The notes under the pieces were generated by a model that did not search any database, was not told the origin of the DNA, and saw nothing but the letters and a program-made list of their open reading frames with translations. A stretch of 64,000 nucleotides of DNA from Knufia peltigerae (lineage: Eukaryota > Ascomycota > Eurotiomycetes > Chaetothyriales > Trichomeriaceae): contig JAPDRN010000167.1 in assembly GCA_030247855.1 (NCBI GenBank), positions 1 through 64,000 on the forward strand, written 5' to 3'. Below, piece by piece: positions 52,391-63,200 of this stretch. Both the position numbers and the translations under genes were made by a program. Position 1 is the first letter of the stretch; every line of letters begins with the position of its first letter.

Positions 52391-53562
52391 ATGAGGTCGT
52401 TGCGAACTATCTCAGTAGTCGGGTGCCATGCAGAAGGGGAGGTTGGGGACGTGATCATAGGCGGAGTGCTCGATGCACCTGGTTGTAAAACGGCAAGTCA
52501 TTTACCTACCTCACCTATAGCCTGCGAGACCTACTGTACCTCTCTCAAACGTTCGTGGTCCTGTGGTCAGGCGGTTCTTCAGTGAGAGCAACAATCTAAC
52601 AAAGCCCACAGATGTACGAAAAGATGATGTACTTCTGGACCAAAAAGGACAGCCTTCGAAAAATGCTCCTCAATGAGCCCCGAGGTCGATCGTCCATGTG
52701 TTGCAATCTGGTTTTGGCTCCGTGTGATCCACGCGCGGACGCCGGGTTCATCATCATGGAAAGCGACGAGTACGCCCCCATGTCCGGGTCAAACACCATC
52801 TGTACGGCGACAGTCCTGTTGGAGACGGGCATGATCACCATGCAAGAGCCCGTCACCAAGTTCAACCTGGACACCGCTGCAGGGTTGGTGGGCATAACGG
52901 CCGAGTGTGAGGCGGGCAAGTGCAAGTCTATCGAGTTCGACAACGTGCCGGCTTTTGTCTTTGCTCTCGACAAGGCCATCGACGTTCCCGGTTTGGGCAC
53001 GGTCTCGGTCGACATCGCCTGGGGAGGCATGATGTACGCCCTGGTCGACCCGGCGTCGTGCGGTTTGACCATCGGAAACAACCGTGACGCCGCCGCGCTC
53101 GTGGAAGTTGGCGAGAGGATCAAAAGAGCCGTACAACGACAATTCGTCCCCGTCCACCCGGAGAACCCTGCGATTCGAGGAGTGACCAATTTTGTCTGGA
53201 GCGGTCCATTTGACAATGCCGCAGATGATGGCATCAAGACGGCTGTAAACACCGTCGTGGTGTCCCCTGGAAGATTCGACCGGTGCCCGTGCGGTACCGG
53301 CACTTGCGCTCGGATGGCCGTCTTGCACGCCCGAGGTCAACTCGCGGTCGGCGAGATTTTCAGGCACAAGAGCATCATCGGAACAGAGTTCATCAACCGT
53401 ATCAGAGGTACGACCAAAGTTGGAGAGTATACGGCCATCTTGCCTACCATCAAAGGTCGGGGTTGGATCACAAGTTTCAAGCAAGTCGTACTAGACCCGA
53501 CAGATCCTTTCCCTGAGGGTTTCCGGGTAGGAGACCAGTGGCACATGCCCGTCGATTCTTGA
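52391..53562 (+). CDS. Proline racemase / hydroxyproline epimerase-dehydratase family enzyme
   Basis: Two exons, 52391-52492 and 52612-53562, encode 350 aa. Exon 1 gives VVGCHAEGEVGDVIIGGV and APGCKT; exon 2 resumes MYEKMMYFWTKKDSLRKMLLNEPRG. The intron has a GC donor (ACG|GCAAGT) and CAG acceptor with a CTAAC branch site; no GT donor keeps the frame. Catalytic sites: first position Ser92 (APMSGSNTIC) where classic racemases have Cys (MCGH), second Cys261 (DRCPCGTGT). Family members racemise proline, epimerise 4-hydroxyproline or dehydrate trans-3-hydroxyproline. The Ser/Cys pair makes plain proline racemase unlikely. Length is normal for the family (310-350). No signal peptide, so cytosolic. 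Confidence 0.9.
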
Positions 53563-54137
53563 CATGGTTATGGGTGAATTTGATGCTGCTTCTTCAGGTC
53601 ATCGGATATGATATAGACGCGACCTCTGAGTTTTAGTCGACCGTCGTATATGAGTCGACCGAGTATTCGATGCCTGTCAGGATAAAGATGTCCAGAGGGT
53701 AGCAAAGGTCGTATTCATACATGGTAGAATTTGTGTTCCGTAATTCCCAGAATGCCTGGAGATGGACACGAATTCATTACGGAAAAGTTGTTGAAGTGCA
53801 AATGTTCCAATATAGAGAAGTCAGTTGACGCGCCGTGACGCGCCAAGGCCCGAGATCAAAGTCGCGCTTCAAGTTGAGAATCATCGGCCTCTCCATCTTT
53901 TGTAGGCACAGCGCAACCACCTTGACCTCATTTTCACATCAACCTCCATCCCTCGCCTTCATCTCTTGTTCTCTTATTGACTCCCTTTTTCTCCCCTTCT
54001 TCGTTTTTCACTTTCCTCGTCTACGTCCATTCCCTACTTCTCCCAACTTGCCACATCTGTCTCGTTGCGACACCCTTCGACTGACGTAGACTTTTTGCTC
54101 CATCTGCGATTTGCCTCGACAGAGGCAGGCAGCCAAC
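53563..54137. promoter_or_regulatory. Promoter and leader of SPT16
   Basis: The last 230 bp before the SPT16 ATG is strongly pyrimidine-rich on the + strand (CCTCGTCTACG, CTTCTCCCAACTTGC and similar), typical of a constitutive fungal promoter. No TATA box seen. Confidence 0.5.
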
Positions 54138-57100
54138 ATGGGCGACATCGTCATCAATGCGAACACCTTTTTCGATCGCCTGACTGCCCTCTACAACTCC
54201 TGGAAGGCCGACAAGCGATCCGGAGATGGATCTTTTGGTGGCGCAGACAGTATGGTCGTCTTGACCGGAAAGGCTGATCAGGACACTAATTATACCAAGA
54301 GCAATGCCTTACATGTAGGCAGCCAGGAAATTGGCTTTGTCAAGTGGGCGGCGACTGACAAAATTCACAGTTTTGGCTTCTAGGCTATGAATTTCCTGCG
54401 ACGCTGATGGTCTTCACCTCTGCGGTCATGTACCTCGTCACCACGGAAAAGAAGGGTGAGCGCTATTTCCCACTGGCATCCCTCTACGGTGTAACTGACT
54501 CTAGATAGCTCGGCATCTACAGAACCTTAAAAATGGCAAAATCCCCTTCGAGATTCTCACGGTCAATACCAAAGAGCCCGAATCCCGCACCAAGGCATTT
54601 GAGAAGTGCATCGATGTCATCAAGAGTGCAGGCAAGAAGGTCGGTGTCATTCAAAAGGCTGAAGCCCACGGCCCCTTCGTCGACGAATGGATGAGAATGT
54701 ATGGCGACATCTCGAAAGAGGTTGAAGAGGTCGACATTTCTGTTGCGCTAGCTACCGCTTTCGCGGTCAAGGATGAAACTGAACTGAGGGCGATGCGGAC
54801 TGCCGCGCAGGCAGCGAGCGCCATGATTTCCAAGTACTGGGTCGATGAGATGTCCGAGGTCCTCGACCAAGAAAAAAGAATTAGTCATCGAGCTCTCGTG
54901 GATAAGATGACGAAGAAGATCGATGACACCAAGTTCTTCAGGGGAATCTCAAAAATCCCAAGCGATTTCGACAACCAGCAATTGGATTGGGCCTACGGTC
55001 CGATCGTACAGAGCGGAGGACAGTATGATCTCAGATGGACAGCTCAACCGAACGACGACAATCTACATTCTGGCTGTATCATGGCGGGTCTGGGTTTTCG
55101 ATACAAGACATATTGCTCGATCGTGGCCAGAACATACCTGATCGACCCGAGCAAGTCTCAGACCGCGAACTACAAGATTCTTCTCTCCGCGCACGAAGCT
55201 GCGATGAAGGAAATCAAAGACGGAATCGTCATGAAAGATGTGTACAACAAGGCTTTGGGTGTCATCAAAGCCAGAAAGCCAGAACTCGAGAAGCATTTTG
55301 GTAAAGATGTCGGAGCAGCAATCGGTATTGAAGTGCGTGACCCGAAGTTCATTCTCAATGGAAAGAATTCCCGGGTACTCAAGGATGGCATGACTGTGAG
55401 CGTCACCACAAGTCTTTCTGATCTTACCAACGACAAACCACAAGACAAGAAGGGCGTGAGTTATACTCTGGTGTTGACCGACACCGTTCGTGTTACTCGA
55501 GGAGAGCCCGTCGTGTTCACTAAGGAGGCATCCACGGATCTTGACTCGATCGAATTCTACTTCAAGGACGATGAAGAAGAGGTAAAGCCAAAGCAGGAAA
55601 AGACCAAAAAGCCTGGCGCCAGTGCTATCGCAGCTTCAAATATCAAATCATCCAGACTACGTGGTGCCAGTCGACAAGACAATGCGAAAGAAGAAGAAGA
55701 GTCTCGCCGACGAGAACATCAAAAGGAGCTTGCTCAGAAGAAACAGAGAGAAGGCCTCGACAAATATGCCGAAGCCACCGGCGATATGAATGGAGAAAAC
55801 GAAAAGAAATTCAAGAAATTCGAGTCGTACAAGCGAGACGGCCAGCTTCCTCCTCGGGTCAAGGACATGATCGTATGGGTTGACCATAAAGCATCGACTG
55901 TTATTCTTCCCATCATGGGCAGGCCTGTGCCATTCCACATCAACACCATCAAGAACGTCAGCAAATCCGACGAAGGTGAATATACACATCTCCGATTCAA
56001 CTTTCTGTCTCCTGGTCAGGGTGTGGGACGTAAGGATGATCAGCCATTTGAAGATCCTCAAGCACATTTCATCCGATCACTTACGGTCAGATCTAAGGAT
56101 CAAGATCGTTTATCAGAAGTGTCAACCCAAATCACCGAACTCCGCAAGGCCGCCGTACGCCGTGAACAGGAGAAGAAGGAAATGGAAGATGTCGTCGAAC
56201 AAGACAAGCTGATTGAAATCCGCAATCGTCGACCCATCAAGCTCACCGATGTCTACCTTCGACCTGCACAAGATGGCAAACGCGTCCCCGGAGAGGTGGA
56301 GATTCATCAGAATGGTCTTCGATATCTGTCACCATTGCGTAACGATCATGTTGACGTTGTTTTCTCCAATGTCAAGCACTTGTTCTTCCAGCCTTGTGTT
56401 GGTGAGATGATTGTCTTGATCCACGTTCATCTCAAGAATCCCATTATCATTGGCAAGCGCAAGACCAAAGACGTCCAATTTTACCGAGAAGCCACCGACA
56501 TGGCTTTTGATGAGACTGGAAATCGCAAACGCAAGCATCGTTTCGGTGATGAGGAAGAGTTTGAACAAGAACAAGAAGAGAGACGGCGTCGGGCAGAACT
56601 CGATAGATTGTTCAAGGGTTTCGCCGAGAAGATCTCTGATGCTGCACGGGAATACAACATCGCCGTCGACATCCCGTTCAGAGAGTTGAGCTTCAACGGT
56701 GTGCCCTTCCGCAGCAATGTGCTCATGGCACCTTCTACGGATGCTCTCGTCCAACTGACCGAACCACCCTTTACTGTGATTACTCTTGATGAGATCGAGA
56801 TTGCTCATCTCGAAAGAATTCAGGTATTTTATTCTCCTCGCTCTCAGGTTTGCACAAGCTAATAATGTCTATAGTTCGGTCTCAAGAACTTTGATCTTGT
56901 GTTCGTCTACAAGGACTACCATCGCCAACCAACACATATCAATACCATTCCCGTCGAGTCCCTTGATCGAGTACGAGAATGGCTGGATAGTGTGGATATT
57001 GCTTTCACTGAAGGTCCTCTAAACTTGAACTGGGGTACTATCATGAAGACGGTGACAACGGACCCACATCAATTCTTCAAGGACGGTGGTTGGAGTTTCT

Positions 57101-57372
57101 TGAATACGGACACCGATTCGGAAGACGATGAAGAGTCTGAAGAAGAGAGTGCTTTCGAGATGAGTGATTCCGAGCTTGCAGCAAGTGAATCAGAAAGTGA
57201 GGAGGATAGCGAGTTTGACGAAGATGCCTCTGCTAGCGACGACGAAGGAGAAGGCGAGAGTGACTTGAGTGATGAAGGAGATGATTGGGATGAAATGGAG
57301 AAGAAGGCGAAGAAGGAAGATCGTAGAGGAGCGATGGAGGAGGAAGACAAGAGCAGAAAGCGAAAGAGATGA
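54138..57372 (+). CDS. SPT16: FACT complex subunit Spt16
   Basis: Four exons, 54138-54314, 54371-54455, 54509-56823 and 56875-57372, encode 1024 aa, the usual Spt16 length. Domains in order: N-terminal aminopeptidase-like lobe (residues 1-170; NTFFDRLTALYNSW, FWLLGYEFPATLMVF), inactive M24 peptidase fold (about 180-440; ALATAFAVKDETELRAMRTAA, DLRWTAQPND, AGLGFRYKTYCSIVARTYL), a charged dimerisation region, the Pob3/Rtt106-like middle domain with tandem PH folds (DMIVWVDHKASTVILPIMGRPVPFHINTIK region, about 560-930), and a highly acidic tail (TDSEDDEESEEESAFEMSDSE) ending in a basic KSRKRKR. Spt16 with Pob3 is the histone H2A-H2B chaperone that handles nucleosomes in transcription and replication. 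Confidence 0.97.
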
Positions 57373-58012
57373 GGCAGCAATGCTCGTCTCGTTGAAGCTT
57401 GAAACGATGCCTTGGGTGGTGATATGGACAACGATGCAAAGCTGGTGAGGTTGAGCTGAAAAGTGTGATTTTGGTACCCTGTGTATGGAATATCTTGAGC
57501 ACAATTGCGGAGGTTCTCTTGATGCTTCATACCTCGGATTGTGGTATCGATAATTCCAGATTACCACAACCTTACATGTGTTATTCTATTTTCAGAGAAT
57601 TATTTCTGGGAGCCAGAAGAATTCATGAAACATGTATTAAATGTATTGCTCAATGAAACACAGGCTCACCTAGATGTGCTAGTAAGATGGCTTCCCCTGG
57701 ACTTTTTAGATTTAGATTGTGAGGCTGGATGTACAGAGTATCGGGCTATCAATCCAGCTAGAGATGAACAAGGCTGAACAAGGCTGACGGTTTCTCCAAT
57801 TAGTGGACCCGGAAGCTGTACCGAGTACATCGTGATCCAGCGGTATTTTTGTATTTCTCAGCAGAACTACCTATTGTTCTCTCTCTTTCTCACATACACA
57901 CGGCACTCTTTTTTCGGTCTACCTTCCATCGATCCCAATCCACTTCCCTCATTGTCGCTTTTCTTTTCCCACGTCCAAGTAGTTTTTCAGACCCTTGAAG
58001 GAAGAACAAAGG
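57373..58012. other. Intergenic region, no gene seen
   Basis: 640 bp between SPT16 and COX17. Holds a 10-bp unit, GAACAAGGCT, repeated in tandem near 57765-57786. The right end is C/T-rich leader of COX17. Confidence 0.5.
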
Positions 58013-58486
58013 ATGGGTTGGTTCAGTGGTAGTTCATCGCCAACTCCGGCGCAACCCGCAACTGGTATGTTTCTGGCGATCTCTTTCTTATTCTCCGGCG
58101 GTCGAGCGACGCTTCTGTTGTTTTTGTCAAATGCTGATTGTCTTGTTGCGTACCAACAGTGACACAACCTTCTTCACCTAACAATTTGGCATCGGACGTG
58201 AAACCAAAGACTACCGAGAAGGTCAAGGTATGTTTCTTTTTCTGTTTTGGAAAGACCGCAGGAGGAAACTCTGTAATGGGGTTGGACGATGCAAAAGGAA
58301 AAGAAACGCACAAGCTAGAAAGCTGACATTTCTGTTACGCCCCAGCCATGTTGCGTATGCAAAGATGAAAAGTCCGCCCGGGACGAATGTATGCTCTTCA
58401 GCAAGTCCGATGATCCACAAGAAGATTGTAAGAGTTTGGTCGGGAAGTACAAGGACTGTATGGCCGGGTATGGGTTCAAGATTTGA
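58013..58486 (+). CDS. COX17: Cytochrome c oxidase copper chaperone Cox17
   Basis: Three short exons, 58013-58064, 58160-58227 and 58346-58486, encode 86 aa; none is long enough to show as a large open frame. Exons 1 and 2 give a Ser/Pro/Thr-rich N-terminus (MGWFSGSSSPTPAQPAT...). Exon 3 holds the chaperone: PCC-V-CKDEKSARDECMLFSK, with copper-binding Cys42-Cys43 and twin CX9C motifs C45-x9-C55 and C68-x9-C78 (EDCKSLVGKYKDCMAGYGF). It is imported to the mitochondrial intermembrane space by Mia40 and hands Cu(I) to Sco1 and Cox11 for complex IV. It is a little longer than yeast Cox17 (69 aa), through the N-terminus. Confidence 0.93.
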
Positions 58487-59347
58487 CATGTACCCGCGGG
58501 AAAACAATAAACCTTGAAGGGCATATGTGAAGGACATGGACGGACCTCGATACCCTTACATGTGACCCTTCTACTCGGGGCACCTACCGCTCTCAACGAC
58601 CGACGTCCCGACCGACGCTATCTACCCGGGTTATTCTACCTTTGCCTACAATCCCGGTGTCCCAGGCATCTACACAGGTGGCTTCAACAGGGGGGAGAGG
58701 GGATGTGGACTCGTCAAGGAAAATGTATGAACACCAATGAAGGAAGATGGGAAAGATTTGATAAATGGTACCGGGACAAGAAAGGATGGATGGGCCCTAG
58801 ATGTGGACCAACGCCTACAAAATCCCACACGGGCCTCGGGGAGCGGGGGGGGGAGGAGGGCGGCTGGTATGGCTGAGAGGACATCGCTGCGAAGAGCCAG
58901 ACTTGAGATGTCCTGCCAAAATACGAGGAGAGAGATACTTCATGATGAGAAAAAGACAAAACACCCCCCTCTTGCGTTCTGGCACAGACACATACATGCT
59001 GCAAGTCATCTACGAAAAGGCGCTTTGAAAGGACCAATCCAACCATGTACAACAATCCCAAGTCAAAACATTTTACGACAAAACCACAAACGTCATCATT
59101 GTTTAAAGGCGCCCATCATCACTTGCAGCCATGGGGCATAATTTCTACCTTGTACAAAGATATTTCGAAATACCAAAGAGCCCGAAAAGAAATGGCTGCT
59201 GTACATAGTGTATAACCTCACCACTCGAACATTACAAAATATAGAATACAAATTACGGAGTACTTGTAGACTCATCGAGTTGCATTGGATCGTGTTGTAT
59301 TGCATAGCTGATAGCATTACGATACGATCTAGAGACACTCCGCCCTC
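58487..59347. other. Convergent intergenic region, no gene seen
   Basis: 861 bp between the 3' ends of COX17 and SEC10. One TACGGAGTA copy at 59254-59262 and a short G-run near 58845-58860. Short open frames on both strands lack support. Confidence 0.55.
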
Positions 59348-61903
59348 TCACAACGAGTTCAACAAACTCTGCATGCCAACTTCGAGATAATCATCCCTCT
59401 TCAGCAGGTACGGCCTCAGGTTCTCCTTGCCCAGGTTCCCCAACACCTGGCCCCTGAGTCTCTCCTTGAGGGCGTCGGGGAGCAAGACGAAGATGCTGGC
59501 CAACTCGGTCAGGACCTCGAGGCTGGCCTTGAACGAGTCGTCCAGGTCCCAGGACCTCAGCAGCTGGACGTACCGGCTCATGTCGCGCGCCAGCATGACC
59601 CCGCCGATCCGGTTGACCTGGTACCTCGTGAAGTGCTGCAGGAGCTGGGCCCGGAAGCCGACCGCGACCTCGGTGAGGAGGGCGTCGAGGTTGGCGCCGT
59701 CGAACGACTGCGAGGCGGTGTCGTAGAACAGGTCCAAGAACCGGCACACGCCGTCGCACGTCGCGGTCTGTGCCTGCTCGAGGGACACCACCTCGGTCTC
59801 GGCGCGGGGGCGGAAGTCGGTCCGGTTCTGGTTCGCCAGCAGCCGCGCGGACCAGTTGAGCACGCCGTCGACGGTCTGCTGGTCGATGGTGTTGATCTGG
59901 TCCTCGATGCGCGACACGGCCGCCCTCGTGCCCTTCTCCATCTCCCGGCGCGTCGTGAGGCTGGTGCTCGCCAGCGGCACCAGGAGGGTGTTGACGCAGC
60001 TCTGGACGAGGTGCGCGATGTGCACCGCGTTGCGCAGGTTCCCCAGGTACGACAGGTCGGGTTCCCTCTTGGCGCCCTCGGCCGTCGACGCGGCGTCGGC
60101 CGCGGCGTCGAGCGCCACCTCGACGTACGACTCGAGCAGGTTCTTGAGGATGAGGTTCAGCAGCGCCGCGACGTCCTTGGGCGTCTCGGAGCCGCCCCCC
60201 AGCTCGAGACCCCGCCGCACCCCCTCGGCGAGCCACTTGAGCATCCTCTTGGCCGCCGCCACGTCCAGACGGCCGTCTTCCTCGGAGAGTTCGACGTCCG
60301 GTTGCGCCTTGTCGGTGTTCTTAAGACCGGCCACGGAGAGGAGGATGCGCTTTTGCGTCGACGACATCTTTTCCAAGTCTAGGCTTTTAACGTAGGCGTC
60401 GGTGGCCTCTCGAGCCGATGCCAGGAGTTCTTGGCCGCGGTTCCGGAGGGAGGCGAGGTACGTCCTGGGTTCTTTTTGGCGTCGGGAGTGGAAGAGTTCG
60501 AATTTGAACAACAACGATTTGTAGAGTTCTTGCAGGTTGTGCTTTTCTTTCTCGATGTACGCGGAACCACCTACGTACGGGGTGAAGAGCTCGTCGAGTT
60601 GTTGGTCGAGGAGTTGGCTCGTTTGAGAAGTCACCGTGTCTGGATGTTCCGTCAACCCGTGTGCTTTGAGGTCCTCGACCAAAGCACTGATGTAGTTTCG
60701 TGCAGCTTGCAGAGATCGTAAGTACGCCAGTGTCGATTCCGACTCTGCCTTCTCCAAGACGAGTTCCAGTCTTTGTTGGATGGATTGCTGGAACACTCTC
60801 TGCACAAATTTTCCCAATACCTGTTCCGGGTAAGGGAAAGCTCTTCTTATGGTTGCTGACTCCTCCTGGACCGTGACTCTGACCTCGTCAATCAACGATT
60901 GTAGGCCGGGTTCGACGTTAGGGAGTTCAGCATCTGGATCTGATAATCTCATCCACGTCTCTTGATCCCCACCAACCTCCTCTGTCACAAGATTACTTCT
61001 GTCGATGAAGAACTGGTGTTGGTTGACGAAAGCCGCCTGGACTGAAGCACCGCCATTGAAATCTTGCAAGACAATCGCGCAATTCTTCATCTCTTCAAAG
61101 TTTTGTCGTCTATAAAAGTCGTCGAAAAGCTTGAGCATGTCATTCTCCAAGGTCTCGATGAATTTTTCGATAACCTCTCTCGTGTCGAAATTGCGGCTGC
61201 CCGTCACTCCGTTAGTGACACCGCCTGACTGTGAGACGCCGTTTGTTTGCGCGTGGCTCTTGGAATCCAGTCTTTGACTTATTCTCAACAGCTGTCGGGC
61301 AATGCTGGCTGCCCTAATTTTCCCTTCTCCGGTGCCTGATCTCCGCAAGTTCTCAAGTAGAGTGACTTCTCCTCGGTGACTGACTTCGTCCCAGCATTCG
61401 ATCAAAAAATGTGCATCCAGAGCCTTTCTTCTCTGTCTATCCAGCTCTTCTAAGCGACGACCTGTCTCGACGGCAACATTCCCACCCCATTTCTCGCCCC
61501 TGTCGGATTTCAAAGACGTGTCCAACTTCTGAAAGCTTTCGATGGTCTGATTGAGCTTCCTCCCCAGGGTATCTGTGTTGTTTGCATGTTGCGCCTCTGC
61601 TCTTCTCACCGCGCCCGATAATTCATTTTCCCGCTGCTCGAGTTCGCCCGAAAGCTCGTTGAGTCGCCTTGAGGCCTGCTCAAAGGTACGAATAAGCGGT
61701 TTAGGATCGAAAGCGGTAGCGTCGCCTTGTGACCGTCGACTCGAAACGTGTGTGCTCTCGGTGAGGGACTCGATAAAGTCCTTTGCTATGAAATCGCGAT
61801 TCGAGAAATCATCGAGGTTGAACACTGGACCTCTGGGAAATATGGAACGGGTGGTTTGTTGATCTGTTGGATGGGTTTGCCCATAGTACTGCTGAGAGTC
61901 CAT
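59348..61903 (-). CDS. SEC10: Exocyst complex subunit Sec10
   Basis: Intronless, 851 aa. N-terminal RFPRGPVFNLDDFSNRDFIAKDFIESLTE-type start, then a predicted coiled coil (SRRLNELSGELEQRENELSGAVRRAEAQ), the conserved RGEVTLLENLRRSG and ARQLLRISQRLD region, and a long helical CATCHR body: VIEKFIETLENDMLKLFDDFYR, FVQRVFQQSIQQRLELVLEKAE, SLQAARNYISALVEDLKAHG, and at the C-terminus LLQHFTRYQVNRIGGVMLARD, SYVQLLRSWDL, with LLKRDDYLEVG near the end. This is the Sec10 layout. The exocyst tethers secretory vesicles at hyphal tips and septa. The 3' half of the gene is very GC-rich at third positions, unlike its 5' half, and throws long shadow frames on both strands. Confidence 0.93.
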   Translation of the reverse strand: MDSQQYYGQTHPTDQQTTRSIFPRGPVFNLDDFSNRDFIAKDFIESLTESTHVSSRRSQGDATAFDPKPLIRTFEQASRRLNELSGELEQRENELSGAVRRAEAQHANNTDTLGRKLNQTIESFQKLDTSLKSDRGEKWGGNVAVETGRRLEELDRQRRKALDAHFLIECWDEVSHRGEVTLLENLRRSGTGEGKIRAASIARQLLRISQRLDSKSHAQTNGVSQSGGVTNGVTGSRNFDTREVIEKFIETLENDMLKLFDDFYRRQNFEEMKNCAIVLQDFNGGASVQAAFVNQHQFFIDRSNLVTEEVGGDQETWMRLSDPDAELPNVEPGLQSLIDEVRVTVQEESATIRRAFPYPEQVLGKFVQRVFQQSIQQRLELVLEKAESESTLAYLRSLQAARNYISALVEDLKAHGLTEHPDTVTSQTSQLLDQQLDELFTPYVGGSAYIEKEKHNLQELYKSLLFKFELFHSRRQKEPRTYLASLRNRGQELLASAREATDAYVKSLDLEKMSSTQKRILLSVAGLKNTDKAQPDVELSEEDGRLDVAAAKRMLKWLAEGVRRGLELGGGSETPKDVAALLNLILKNLLESYVEVALDAAADAASTAEGAKREPDLSYLGNLRNAVHIAHLVQSCVNTLLVPLASTSLTTRREMEKGTRAAVSRIEDQINTIDQQTVDGVLNWSARLLANQNRTDFRPRAETEVVSLEQAQTATCDGVCRFLDLFYDTASQSFDGANLDALLTEVAVGFRAQLLQHFTRYQVNRIGGVMLARDMSRYVQLLRSWDLDDSFKASLEVLTELASIFVLLPDALKERLRGQVLGNLGKENLRPYLLKRDDYLEVGMQSLLNSL

Positions 61904-62536
61904 GGTGGTGTCACTTGCGAATCATAGTGTTTACAGGTAAGGTCCTTGTGCTGAAACCAGCATCCTAGCACAAAATTTCAAGCATCGTGTTCTGCATTGT
62001 TGGCGACGTGAGGATGACCGACGATGTTGAGACACTGAAAACGCGGCCTTACGAAACAGTGGCCGACACGCTTTCAAAGAGCCCGAACTCCGCACCCGCC
62101 GAGGGATCCGCCTCCAGGTCTTCAGGGCACATTTTGAGTAAGGGGATGTATGCTAGGGGATCTGCTACTGTATATATGTTATTCTGGAAAGATACTTCAT
62201 TCAGGTTGACTAACATTCTCCCTTGCAATGAATGCACCAGGCACTTAAGAGGGTATGCCTCAATGAATTGGTAACTCATATTCCGTACCTAAGTAAACAA
62301 TCGCCTGCTGTTCATACATTGCGCTACCAGCCTGGACCTCTTAGAACCATAAGCGCTACCGAGTATCACGGGCTCCCAACTAGCAATCCAACTTGGATAA
62401 CAATCGTCGACCTTTGTAGTATTACGGAGTACTGGTATGGAGCATCTGTGGACACTCTGGGCAAGGGGGCTTCAGGCCTAAAGAACGAGTATGCTAAGGA
62501 GTCGGTGTGAACATTTCGGGTCATTTCGTCGCAGTA

Positions 62537-62554
62537 CCAGTGCCAGTGCCAGTG
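62537..62554. repeat. CCAGTG/CCAGTA short tandem repeat
   Basis: Three consecutive CCAGTG-like hexamers in non-coding DNA. Confidence 0.8.
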
Positions 62555-63177
62555 TCTTCGATAACATCCGAGTCATTAGGCTCGGTATTTACCATTACCT
62601 AGGGAGGTACGGAGTATATGTAACAGAGAGGAGCACTTGTATTTCGGATATAAACTGAATAGGCATGGAATGGGCAGAGAATGCATTCTTCCTCTAACCC
62701 CGAATCTCTGGGTCAAGCCACTTGTTTGGAGCTCGACAGGAGAATCATCAAAGCCTCGGGGAGAGCTGCCTTTGTTCCGCATGCGCTGACTAAAGTGTGA
62801 AGAATTCATTCGTCAATCCTAGTCCAAGCACATGCTCCCGAATTACGAAAAGATGCAAAAATACGAACTAGATGTGCTTGGCTAAAAAGCACATGTCTCC
62901 CGTGGCAGAAGAAACGCGGATAGCTCGGCCAAGGTCGGTAGCCACATGGCGGCAGACAGCGAAAACGTCCTCTGTCCGGCCGGAGTACTCCTCTACTCGT
63001 ATGGGTATGGTGCTTGAGTTTAAACGAGACGGGGCCAATATCCAGTAGTGGCAGGTTATGATTGTGTGAGATGAGGAGAAAAGAGTGAAAGATGAAAGTG
63101 GGAGCTCGTGCTCTATCCACTGTTGTAACCCACTCGAACGGGACGAGGTTCGGATGATACTGTACTTGTACATGTAC

Positions 63178-63200
63178 AGGGATTCAGGGATTCAGGGATT
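63178..63200. repeat. GATTCAGG short tandem repeat
   Basis: Two full copies and a partial third of an 8-bp unit in non-coding DNA. Confidence 0.85.

Noticed and set aside
58240..58330. Short frame reading through COX17 intron 2
   Set aside because: It is intronic; the CX9C motifs require the CCCAG acceptor at 58345.
59391..60382. Long Arg/Gly/Pro-rich frames on both strands (59391-60236 minus, 59633-60382 plus)
   Set aside because: Shadows of the GC-rich 3' half of SEC10; no domain character.
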